Assembly: GCA_964020155.1 (NCBI GenBank)
Contig: OZ026566.1
Coordinates: 1,998,289-2,062,288, forward strand
Source of the DNA: Chondrilla cf. caribensis
Lineage: Eukaryota > Porifera > Demospongiae > Chondrillida > Chondrillidae
DNA: 64,000 nt
Direction of reading: 5' to 3'
Program-made: the position numbers and the translations under genes
Notes under the pieces: model-generated
What the model was told of the DNA's origin: nothing
Database searches by the model: none
What the model saw: the letters and a program-made list of their open reading frames with translations, nothing else
In this document: positions 39,801-51,600 of the stretch, in pieces
Numbering within the stretch: position 1 is the first letter of the stretch
Layout of the letters: each line of letters starts with the position of its first letter

Positions 39801-40052
39801 TTGAATTCCTGCCCATTCCACTGGTAAGTGGTCCCCTTTAAGAGCAATCTTCGTCCAGCCCCACTTCAAGTCGAAACATTCCAGTAATGACCAGAATGGA
39901 GAACCTCCAAGAAGATAGAATCGGTTATCGTGAATAAAACCGAATGATCCATAACGTGGATTGGTGTTTTCTAAGGAAAACACGGGTGTTTTTCCCTGAG
40001 AAGTTGGGTCCAATTCAGTACGATCAACAATTCTACCAATGTCGGAGGCCAT
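36893..40052 (-). CDS. Kelch-repeat protein, KLHDC1/2-like
   Basis: Five exons join in frame: 40052-39470, 38897-38743, 38671-38465, 37751-37592, 37062-36893; total 1,275 bases, 424 residues. Kelch motifs with a Gly-Gly or similar turn recur at FYLLGG, VFVYGG, LYLFGGYG, VVLFGG, LVFWG and VFIFGG, giving six blades that should close a beta-propeller. The blade spacing and the KYGCVVYENKLYLFGGYG block resemble KLHDC1/KLHDC2, substrate receptors of CUL2 ubiquitin ligases. The C-terminal exon (NNWNLMERKLEHL, ending NQFALQQF) is helical and could carry the ligase-binding part, but I cannot confirm it. The start is MASDIGR; another ATG lies three codons upstream (40,061). The gene lies tail to tail with galactosidase exon copy C. 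Confidence 0.88.
37828..37924. repeat. MITE copy, GTTGTAGCCTG family (4 of 4)
   Basis: TTTGTAGCCTGTCTAGGTGT ... CGACAGGCTACAAC. It lies in an intron of the kelch gene. Confidence 0.65.
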
Positions 40053-40202
40053 TTTACGCATACACTACACTAGTCTTGCATCATGAAGCATAAGTGAGGT
40101 TTACGTAATCACCAGCTAACTGACATGACGCTGTACAAACTTGGGCTCAATCATTGACGAGGAAAAATAGGGAGAATACTAAATATGTTTAGATCAAAAA
40201 AG

Positions 40203-40278
40203 ATACGTAATAAATATTCAGTAAAGGGGCGTATCTGCTTCGGCGGATACGCCCCTTTACTGAATATTTATTACGTAT
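40203..40278. repeat. Perfect hairpin, 33-base arms
   Basis: ATACGTAATAAATATTCAGT and 13 further bases are followed by a 10-base centre (TGCTTCGGCG) and the exact complement. It lies about 150 bases upstream of the kelch gene start. It could be a tiny foldback element or a transcribed stem-loop. Confidence 0.85.
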
Positions 40279-40399
40279 GCAAGTGCAACTGAATCTATTG
40301 TTGTGATGAAATTGCGAATTCTCGAATATCTTGTCCCTCGGACATAATATTCCATACGGAGTAGTGCAAATGAGAGTCTTACTCTGATCCATTCAAGTA

Positions 40400-43140
40400 A
40401 TTAATGTGGCATAGGATTGATTTGTTTTGTCTGTAGTCAGAGCAGCCAATCTTTGGTAAAAGATGGTGCATTCTTCAGACATTCCTCCACTTGCTGAAAA
40501 AAAACAAGTGGTGTAAAGACACCTCTCTCGATTTCAAAAACACTCTGTCCATATTTCCTCTTCTTTTCATTCTCATGTTTCTTATAAACTACTGAGATTG
40601 TTGTGGAATGATTGGAAGGTGCGTTTGGGTAGAAACCCCTTATGTCAAAGAATGCTACCTGGGATCTATTCCAGAATCCCCTCGCGGAGATGTCTAATCA
40701 AGCATGCTCTTCTCTGTTTGCTGACTGGTGATGGAATATTTCTCCCTGAACTGTTTGCAGCAATGGTTCTTTAGTCACATTATGACAGACTTCTTAGAGC
40801 ATATTGGCTGTAAGATCTCTTATTTCATTATGTCTGATGGTCAGAAAGCTATCCTTTGGACAGATCATGGCATGGTCAACGGAAAAGTTGCTACCGCAGC
40901 TACATGTTTGTGGTGTATTCATGAGGCGCCAACCATATCTAAGACTTAATGCATCCCTGAATGCACCCTTGTGGAGATCAAAACCATGTTTGGCAATCGG
41001 TAGTACCGATCACCGGATGGATGCCCCTTTCTCTTGGGAGAGGTTGAGTAGACTTAGTTGTTTAGTTTTCAGTTGGGACCAAGTTTTTCTCTCTGAAAAC
41101 TACGTTCTGAGGTTTTCTTCTTCATTTGCGATTTCAAACTCATTAAACTTTCGTCTGAGATGGAACCTTTGATAGTTTGGGACTTGATGAGTGAGACCTG
41201 GGGGCTAGTGATTGTTCTTGATGCTTCATTTGTATAGTTGCATTCCTCAGTTGTGGTAGCCCTAGTCCTCCAATCTTTGGTGGAAGGACAATTAATTGTC
41301 TTTCCATTGCTGAGCATGGTGGTCGACCAGTGACTGCTGGAACTAGACGGTTGTGAATTGTTTCCTTCAATGGTTTTAGTTCATCGCTAATGTTGGGTGT
41401 TGTTCGCATCACATAGGTCCATTTGTGGAAAATCCATGAGTATGTACAGGGTAAGCCTCATGGGGGTAGCTATTTGCGATTGTTGACAAGTTGTCTACTT
41501 CCACTTTTCTCATCATAAATTCTGTAACAAATTCTTCTGTCCCCAAAGGAGTCCCAAGATAGCTCTTTCCTTTTGTTGTAATATTTATGTTGGTGTTCAT
41601 GAAAGTCGATAGGGCTAGGTTCTTGAATTTTTCCTTGACTAGAAGATGGGTTTTGATGGCATTTGGTGTATAGCCAAACTTTGGTCCTAAAGTGGTCAGA
41701 TCATCCCACCATGTCCTCAAACTTTTACACATACCTGAGTCATCTGCAAAACATACTTGTTTTGCTCAAATTGCCCATCTCTTGTATTTTCTGTACCAGT
41801 GCCATGATTGCTATACCATAAATTGCCATTCCCAATGGTTCTCCCTCAATTACTCCTTCAGTGGACAGTATTTCTCCACTTCCTCTTATGAACATTTTGA
41901 TTGGTGTTTGGTATGTATTTTCTAGAAATTTCACCTGGTGGACATAGTGTGAATGTTAAGTAATGCACTCTTCAGTTCAGCGTGTTAAAAGCATTGGTAG
42001 CATCGACTATAGTAGGATTGCTTCTGTTTCCTCATTGTTGTAGAGATCTCGTATAGCATGTATTGCTGCTTCACATCCTGAGATAATCCCTGCACATAGT
42101 TGAAGTGGGCTGGTTACTGATTTGATGTCATCTTGGAATATTCTGATGATTCCTTTCGAAATTATTCTTCTCCCCACTTCACCTATGCCAATTGGATGAA
42201 TTCCCAGACATTAATAGGCTTGCAACAAAGGCCTCAAGTCCTACAGGATCTATAGTATGATCGGTGCAAATTCTCCTCCCTACTGCAGCTAGTGCAATAC
42301 AGAGATTGTTGGAAACTGATTTGAATGATAGACACCTTTATCTCCATATATTTGCACCCTGATGGTCCTGCAGAACCTTTAATGAAGGATGATGCTTTTT
42401 TGATGGCTGTTGTCGAGCCTAGGGATTCAAAGATTATTGGATTGACAATGTATTTGTAATAGTACTTGTATCCAATAGGGTATGGGGATTTGCTTCTTTA
42501 CCTTGTGCTTCAAGATTAGGGCCTCTTTTGCCGTGATTGTAGTTTCTTCTCCATTCAGTGCTAATACTTGGATTGGGTCATCTAGCTTTAAGGGTTTTTC
42601 AGTTGAATTTTCTAGTAATAAAGTTAATGGCTTCTTTGACCTTGTCAAGAAGCATCAATATACTAATCACTCTTGCTGTATGATCAGGGTTGGATTTGCG
42701 CTTGTATTGATTGAGCCATTGTTGTATACATCTGCCTTCCTCTATAAGTACCTGAAAATCTCCCTGATTCCAAAGATCTAATCTACACTGTAGATGTCTG
42801 ATGTTGGCGATCCTATGCTTTGCTGCCTCTGTTTGGCTTTTGTAGGAGTAACACCTGGCAAACTATACTGCATGGCTCTAATGGAGATGCATTCTAAACT
42901 TGATTTGTCTGCAAATGTTTGATATAAACATGCGATCTCTGTTACAAAGGTCTTTCCGATAGTACCTGATGGTACTTGAAAGAATTTTGGTCTCCAGTGA
43001 ACTATCTCTCTACATGCTGCTGATGAGATTTCTGGACCATCTCTCGTCCCCCATTTGAAATTATACTCTGAAATAGAATCGCTTTCTATATTCGTCTCCT
43101 TGAGTATATTGGCGGTTTCAACCATTGTACTCTGATTCAC
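40400..43140 (-). pseudogene. Reverse-transcriptase retroelement relic, copy 2
   Basis: Same family as 11,250-13,010, more complete. In order on minus: VHWRPKFFQVPSGTIGK (about 43,000), FADKSSLECIS, the RT core with STEGVIEGEPLGMAIYGIAI (about 41,840) and the catalytic motif VCFADDSG (about 41,748), TKGKSYLGTPLG (about 41,560), PAVTGRP and LPPKIGGLGLPQL (about 41,290), SVDHAMICPK (about 40,880), LDISARGFWNRSQVAFFDIR (about 40,690) and VYKKHENEKKRKYG (about 40,580). Frameshifts and stops interrupt it at several places. The LDISARGFW..FFDIR block is a conserved tail of this family, perhaps a nuclease. No terminal repeats recognised. Confidence 0.8.
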
Positions 43141-43214
43141 ATGGCTTGTAAGCTGTATACTGGGATCATCTTGCTCACAATGTTCGTCTTAATCTGTGTT
43201 ATGGCATCTGTTTT

Positions 43215-44780
43215 GGCATGTTACCTTTTTTGATGGTGAACAGTCACTACCTATCTCATCTAGTAAACAAGAATGCCACTTCGTCCACCATTTGGTCTGC
43301 CCTTAAGATCCTTAGGAACAATGGACATCTTTCCCATACTAATACATCTGCTATGCCATCAGCCAGCGACCTGAACAATCATTTCTTGACCTTGACATTC
43401 CCCACTTGCCACCCCAAGAGCGTGCCTTTCTGATTCGACATTTAGAGCCCAAGCGATCTACTGGCTGTGACTGTGTCAGTCCTGTCATCTTAAAGGCTGC
43501 TCCTGCACAGCTGAGTCTACCCTTATCATAAATCATTGACAGTGCTATCTCACAGCAGCAATTTCCATCATCATGGAAATCAGCTATTGTTCATCTGTTG
43601 CACAAAGCTGGTTCCACTGATATCTGTTCAACTATCGACCCATCTCAATTTCTACCTGCTGCCAGTAAAGTTATGGAAATGCTGATATGCTCAAAGCTCA
43701 CCTGGAAACCAACAACTTACTCTACCCATCGCAATCGGGTTCTAGACAAGGTCATTCCACACAATCTCTGCTGCTCAAGCTCACAGACTCTTGGTACTTT
43801 AAATCTCTTGACAATGGTGACCTTGTAGATGTTGTGTTCTTGGATATTTCAAATGCTATTGACACTGTTAACCATGAGCTTCTACTGCACAAACTGCGAA
43901 CACGTTTTTACTTATCATCATCCTTGTGTCAGTTTCTTTGATCATACCTTAATCAGCAGAATCAGTTTGTGCTTGCAAATGGATCTTTCTCAGATTCTGG
44001 TGATATTCTTTCTGGTGTGCCACAAGGCTCCATTCTTGGCCCTATCCTCTTCACCACCCCCAATTAACATCGTAATTGATGGCTCTCCCATTGAGCAAGT
44101 TAGGACATTCAAGTACTGGGTATATATAATTGTTGATGACAATCTCAAGTGGGATTATCACATCAAATACATAATATTATTGAAGTCTATAGGCAGTAAC
44201 CTCAGACTATTATGCAGGATTTCCAGATATATTATATCTTTCTAGGAAAGCCCTCACTACCTTCTATTTTTCCAAGATGGCTTCTTATTTCAACTATTGT
44301 TCTCTCATGTGGAGTACCTGCTCAGCTGTGGATGCTAACCGTCTACAACTTGCCCAAAACTAAGCAGCTAGGATTATTCTAAAGCGTCCTAAGATTTTCT
44401 CAGCAACCGAGGTGCAAGCACAGCTAGGCTGGCATTCACTTGAGGAAGTTAGAAACATTTTCCTTAGATGTCTACTGCAATCCATCAAGGAAAAGAGTGC
44501 CACATCCTATCTCTGTGCACTCATGAAGCCTATTGTCACCTGACATGTATATGAGCATCCTCCACCAAGTATTTGTATTTGAACAAGATCAATACTAATT
44601 TTGGTAAATTTGCTATCTCGTATCAATTGATTCTTCCATTGTCATTTAATCTTTTGTTTTATTGCAGGCCTAGGTGTATTATGTTAGCTTTTAATTTTAT
44701 CATGGCAAAACTGTGAAATAGCCTGCATTGGCTAAGTGATCCCATTTCTTTCATTATTCAATGAAATGAAATGAAATGCC
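43215..44780 (+). pseudogene. Non-LTR retrotransposon relic with pentamer tail
   Basis: Plus-strand frames show SASDLNNHFLT (43,360), LYPSQSGSRQGHSTQSLLLK (43,720), VVFLDISNAIDTVNHELLL (43,830), SGVPQGSILGPILF (44,010), then after a deletion of the YADD region, IEQVRTFKYW (44,100), and AARIILKRPK (44,370). It ends in a TGAAA-type pentamer run at 44,757-44,778, as expected for a non-LTR 3' end. The frame changes several times. Confidence 0.8.
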
Positions 44781-44981
44781 ATAATCTTCCAGCTTGCATG
44801 TGCACAAATGCATCCTAAGCAGGTTCCCTTCCTGTTACATCAACAGGACATTTCAAATCATGGTTGAAGATGAGTACAAACTTCTTTGATCACAGATGAG
44901 TACAGTCTTTTCCGATCATGGACTATCACAAACTTTATCCACCTTTTTTTACCAGCATATAATATTATATAGCTACTCCAT

Positions 44982-45208
44982 TATTTAGTGGTTAAGACAT
45001 GGGCACGAGGGCATTATGACATATAAAATACCGAGTCCCGAGGGTGCGAAGCGCCCGAGGGCGAGTGTATTTTATATGTCATAATGCCTAGTGTCCATGT
45101 CTTAACCATTATAGCATCCGTTGCTAACGCTTTATACTGTTGCTAGCGCTTTATACAATATAAAATTGCTGTATAATAGTACTGTTTCTATGGTAACGGA
45201 TGCTATAA
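44982..45208 (+). mobile_element. Foldback element, 227 bp
   Basis: Opposite orientation copy of 27,779-28,003. TTTAGTGGTTAAGACATGG opens the palindrome, the core has CCGAGGGTGCGAAGCGCCCG, and the tail runs to GGTAACGGATGCTATA. No coding capacity. Confidence 0.85.
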
Positions 45209-45633
45209 TTGTGTAAGGTACCTGTACGTATAATCTTCTCTAAGCTTAGCTCAACTAATATACAACTGGGCAATTCAAAAAATCAAGCCTATAGAGGGTA
45301 AAGTTCACCAAAGTGAATATGGAATCTTATAGAAATAGTAATGTTACAGCATATAAGCCTAATATTGTAACTATTCTGTGCAGTACTGTGTAAATAGGGT
45401 TTATATAATATTAATATTATATTGTTGGTGTAGCAAATATAATATACAATGCTATTGAAACTTTCAATATTTCATGAACAAAAATCTCCATATTCATGAA
45501 ATCAAACTCAATTATCTATTAATCTCAAATTAACAATGAATATTGCTAAGATGTATAGATTTATAACACAGCAGTAATACAGTCCAATCGTTTATATACA
45601 GTGGTTAAGTACTATAATAATAATATGCAAGCA
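45209..45633. other. Gap between foldback element and ACP7 3' end
   Basis: AT-rich sequence with TAATATTATA clusters. It should hold the 3' untranslated region of ACP7. No gene is seen. Confidence 0.4.
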
Positions 45634-48600
45634 TTACTGCCAGGCTTCTGGTCCATGCTTATCTTTAACCACCATAACACTGTCAATAGCTTTACCACCC
45701 TAGGTATGGTCGAGAAAAAGTTCATAGAAAAATTATTACATACACAAACTGATCATCATGAGATCATATACATGCATAACAATGTACAGTGTGTACGATG
45801 ATCATGCCAAACCACTTGATCTGCCAAAAATTTCTGAAAATCAAAAATTCATTAGGAGGGTGGAAATACAAAATAAAACATATTATGTTATCAACATGAT
45901 AGCATAATAATATTGTACTGCAATACACCTCAATACCACTATGCTGTAGAAATAGACTAGAAATCGAACACATAATAAATAATACACATGTATATGATGG
46001 TCAAATTAGATACTATGTTAAACTGAATAGGTGGCTGTAATTTAGTTGAGCCAATTGCCACAACTGAGTGGCTGCTAGATACGTAGAAGTGTCCTACCTG
46101 AGAGGTACTGATTTGTTCCCACAACAGATGAGTGGCATTGATCACAGTCATATGCGTGTAGCTGAAATCAGTGCTGCCAAATGCAAACCAGGAAGGCAGG
46201 TGAATGTCGAGTTTATCATGTCCTTCTCGGTTGCCCTGTACAAGTGTAAGTGGGGCTATAAAGATGGGATTATCCATTCCATGTACTTTTTTAAGTAGTT
46301 GATGGCAACACTAAGGATTACAATACAGTATTATTGTACTGTACTAGACCTCAATACCATAATGGTGTCCATTAGAAATCAAAACTATATATTCCCCTGA
46401 ATTATTACATCTCAAGTAAGCAAACCTACTACATCCAATGACCAATATTATAAAACTTGCAAAACTGGTTGATCACCTAGGTGTCATCATGGGAAAAATT
46501 GAATACAATTCACTAGCCAAATGATTATTCACTCAAAATGTTTCGACAGCTCACTGCTGTCTTCGTCAGTGGTATGAAATACAGGGTGTGTGGATTTGCT
46601 TTTACATGCATGCGTTGACAGGTGATGATGTGTTACATAATGGTGACATGTGAATAATAATGAGACAGAAATGATAAAATGATGTAAGCATAATATTATA
46701 TATGAGTTCAGTTTCCAAAAATATAGATAACATGGAAGTAGTGGAGGCTAAAGGTCTGTATGTGGAGGGTAAGGTTCCGAGTTCTCTGTTCAGTGTGTGT
46801 GTGTCTCCTTGTGGATCATCCAGGACTCTAACAGGCATCGTCTAGATCTGTTGCAGTTGGTCTCTACTATCTGTCTTTGTGTCCAGCATATTGTGTGGCC
46901 TGTCTTACATGCATGTTCTGCTAGGGCAGATTTAATTATGTTCCTATCTCTAGTTGCTCATTGGTGTTCTTTAATCTTTTTCCTTGTGTTCTTCCAGTTT
47001 GGCCTATGTGTGTTTGAGGGCATGTACTGAATGGGATCCGGTAAACAACTCCTGCTCTATTCTCTTTGGGTACGGGACCATTGGGGTAAACTATAAGTTG
47101 TCTTAAGGTGTTTATTGGCTGAAAGGTAGTCTTGATGCCTATTCGTCAAATGGCTTCTGAAGTGTTCTTCATATACGGGATGGTGACAAAGGCGGTGTCC
47201 GATGTGGTGTTGTCTTGACTCAGTTGGGGACTGGGTTACCACCATCATGTAACACATCATCACATGTCAACACATGCATGTAAAAGCACATTCACACAGC
47301 CTGTATTTCATACCACTGATGAAGACAGCAGTGAGCTGTTGAAACGTTCGGAGTGAATAATCATTTGGCTAGTGAAATGCATTCAATTTTCCCCATTATA
47401 AAGCTTGTTTCACACAATTGTGGAAAAGATCTGTGTTTACATTTTTGGGGCTGAGTTACATGAAATAATACATAATGTCATACTCTCACACTTTCAACTC
47501 ACAGGTGCACCAGTAATAAAGTGTACAGGTGCTTTCGGGTTGACATATGGAGACTCATCAGATCCATTATATACCTATATAGTATAATACAGGTAGTGGA
47601 TAGTTGATTTGGTACACACATATTAGTTAGTTACACTGATATCATATAACTATACTGCTTTGTACAGTAGATCTGGTCCATGTCCAGTAGTGTCCATCTG
47701 GACACTACTGGACATCCAAAAATTAGCATGTACAATTTTAAAACTCACTTTTCTATCATACAGTGGCAAAAATCTTTCATAGTTGTGTTCATGGCCCCAT
47801 ATTTCAATATCAACACCTATATATAGTACAAAATTACATATAGCAAAAAAATGGTCATTATGTATTTGTGCATACTATGATACACAATCATTCTTATCAG
47901 AAGTTGTACTACAAATAGATTTACAATTGTACTAGATGGTCATTAGTTTCTGAACTGTATGCTTAGCCTGTGGAGATGTATGATTACAAGACTCATACAC
48001 AATATAATGTACAATCTTAATTATTTTGAAGGCACAATATATCATACTACTTCATGTATACAATACACAGATACAAATGAAAACAGTAATCATGTGAGCA
48101 GTAGTTCAAATCAGTAAACCATGGCAGTTCGTGGTGTCATCTTGCTTATCACACAAGTGAAGCAAGGGTTAATCTAGCAAACAAAAATTAATCTATTACA
48201 TACAGATGCTTTGCATATAATGGATTACCATATTGATAAAATAGCTTTTCCAATGAGTACTTATGAATGATTGGAATTCCTGTTCGTACCTACAATAGAT
48301 ATGGTAGTAAATAAAAATAGTATCCCTTATAAGCAATTGTTAATACATGTATTACTGATATCATGTACGGTTCTTTCCAGGGTTTAGTAGACACCGTATG
48401 CACTACACACATGAAGCACACTAACAATGCTGTCTACTTTGTTGCAGTCATCTCCATCATCATCTGCACAGTACATTGGCCTGTGTCCCATAGTGATAAT
48501 CCACGGCCGTTGAGCTCTTTGCTCTGGTGAATTAGCTGCCTGTTAAAACAAGAAATACAAAGATAGAACATGATAGTATTGATTGATAGTATAATAGTAA

Positions 48601-51600
48601 TAATATCCTAACATGATCGTTAAATGCTTAACCTTCAGGTTATGTTCCAGCCATTCATATTGCCACTTTGGAAGAAATAGTCCATATTCCAAGTAAAAAT
48701 ACACTTCTGTGGAAAAGCTGATGATATGTGCTGGACCGACATTCCAGCTACAAAAGAATTATACAACAAAATTATTATCCAACCACATAGATAAGGGCGA
48801 AGAAACAACAATGTTACCTGTAGAAGTAGTTTTCACTGTTTCCGGGCATTTTAAATCGGTTACGATAGTGTGTGAAATTGCTATAATATGCAGATACACA
48901 ATGTAGGCATAAATTATCATTAAAAGGAAATAATGAATCCAAACAAACAGCAAAAACAACTGTACCTATGCTATCAGTGATGGTATGATTGGTAGTAAAG
49001 TAATATTGATGTACAGTAGCTTACTGCCATTCTTCGTGGTTTCCGGGAGCTACCATATATGGCAATCGAGCAGCGATGTCTTCAATGGAGTTCATGAAGT
49101 CATCACCATTCTATGATATTAATCAATATTCCCAATTCAGAGTATAGGAGTTCAATAGCATTCGTCTGATTAAACATATATTATGTTATTGTTTGTGGTT
49201 TATGAGGAACTCACATCATGTAGATCATATGCAAGATCACCTGGCAATGAAACACAAGACAACTGATAAAAACCCATATAATTGAAAAATTAATGGAATA
49301 AAAGTTCAATGTACTCACCCACATGTAAAGCAGCATCAAAACGGCCATTCATAACTTCCTTTGTAATACTTGGTATGCATTGTCCATTCTGATATCCCAG
49401 ATCACCATATACAACAAAGTGTGGACTCCAATCTGATCCTTCCTTCAAAGTAGTGAAAGTGTAAACCTTGCTCCATACCTGCCCAGATCCACAACTATAG
49501 GCTATGAGAGATTAGGATTAAGACATAGTATGTTATGGCAACAATAATGGCAAGTCATTATACATTTTCATTCTACAGCAATAGTAACAAAAGGCTATTT
49601 TCATTCCAAGCAATAACATAATTCCCAATTGAAGATCAAAACAGACCATCAACCAAACTGACAAATACTACTGACTTTAGAACTGTACTTAGTTCTAACA
49701 ATGGCAGTACTGAAGGATTGAGTTGAATATCATAACGACTGGTCCCATAAATATTGGAAATGCAAGCAAATCTGTACAAAAACCGAATTTATTAACAGAC
49801 AAGGTAGTAGCATTCCAATGGAGGGTGGAGAAAGTAGATTCTCTTGTATTTCTGATGAACATCTCTCCTCAGACTCTTGATATTGCATTGGTGGATGAGT
49901 GCAATGGGTGTACGCCTCAAGACCCTTCAAACCTTTGTATGTATGTGTATGATACAATACCCAAGCAAATCCAAGGCCAAGGCCATTTACAATACGAAGG
50001 CTGGTCACATACAGGTTGAACTTGCTCATTATATAAGCAAAAAGACATTACAAATTACATTTATTCATTAATGTCACGTATTGTGTGCAGGCACTCTTGC
50101 AGCTGATAAGGTGAAGCAAACATTTGTGGCATGAAAGTATTAATTTTATTGTGAGATAAATTTCAGATGTAAACTGGTAGTTGATCACACCATGTTTCAT
50201 TTCTAGCAAACTTACAATATTTGGTTCCGGGTTTCAGACCTGTCAATTCAACACTATGAATATAGCGCAGCTTCTTGCCATCATCAAACTCTACCATTTC
50301 CCCGGAAACATTACTAGTCAGAGCACTCTCAGCTAGTCCATACTTCACAACAGATTCTGAGCTAGGAGCGAAGGTTGTCCACATGACAATAAAGGCAGAT
50401 ACAGTCTCTAAAGTGAAAAAATACAACATGAGTACATCCATTCCACTGTAATAATGGCCATTTTCCACTCATAGTGTAGATGATATTGGGGTTAGTGCTA
50501 CATTCACCATACAGATACATGGATATTCGTATGTATTCTACATTATTTCCATTATAATTACGTAATGATGCTTAGTTGGCTAGACGTGTGGTTCATTTCA
50601 AGTGAAAATGAAACATGTTTGAATTTCAGCAACACTGTTACAATAATGTGATGCAAATACAGTGAAAATCCTCAAAATGTATAGAAATAACAATTTAGTT
50701 GAAATGAAAATTGTACTAAGATATCTGAAACAAACAACATGTTTTTTACAATCCACTCGTACAAATACTGCTTCAACATATTAGGTATTTAACATATTTA
50801 GGCTTATATACAAGCCTAAATTTTCCCAAACTTGATATAGTTGACAGTACTTTGTTCTGCTGTATGTGGACTTGGTCTGATCATAGACACTCTATACTGG
50901 TCTGATCATAGACACTCTAACCTACATTACGTACTTTAGAGTGTCTATGGTCTGATCAAGCTTGAGAACATTTAATTAGGCTTTGGAATGAGCACAGGCG
51001 ATTATGTTCAATTTACAGATTTGCCATCCTCCACTATACGGCTAGTACAGTTCGTAAGGTATGTACGTAGGTACTGTGTGCTACTGGGGATTGATAACTT
51101 GGAGCTAGAACACTCTAATATTCAACACTGAGCTTTTGATACCAGTTAATGTCAGCATTATCGCTAGAGATACGTTGGTGATATTACTAGGAGTGGACGT
51201 ATTGAGACATTAATACCCTCGAGAGCTATACGGACATGTTTTCTTCAAACATAAAACGGTAACCCCGCGGTCCTGTCACGGAAATTTCGGTCCGCCGGAA
51301 ATTTCCGTCCTAGGACAAAATTTTCCGGAAAATCTGGTCCGGGGGGAACAAAATTTTCAGGAAAATTCGGTCCTACCTTGAAAATATTGGTCCTACCCTA
51401 GCGCTCCTCAAAAGGTTACTGGAAAGTTTGAAATTTTGCGTCTTCGCCAACCAAAAACAACAGTATAATGCTCGCCAAGAGATATGAGAGCGAATCAAGG
51501 CTAGAATGGCTTCACAAACGGTGATCAATTGTGAATGCTCTGCAGAATTCACCCATCCATCTGGAGATCAATCGAAAGGGGTGACATAAGGATGAATAGC

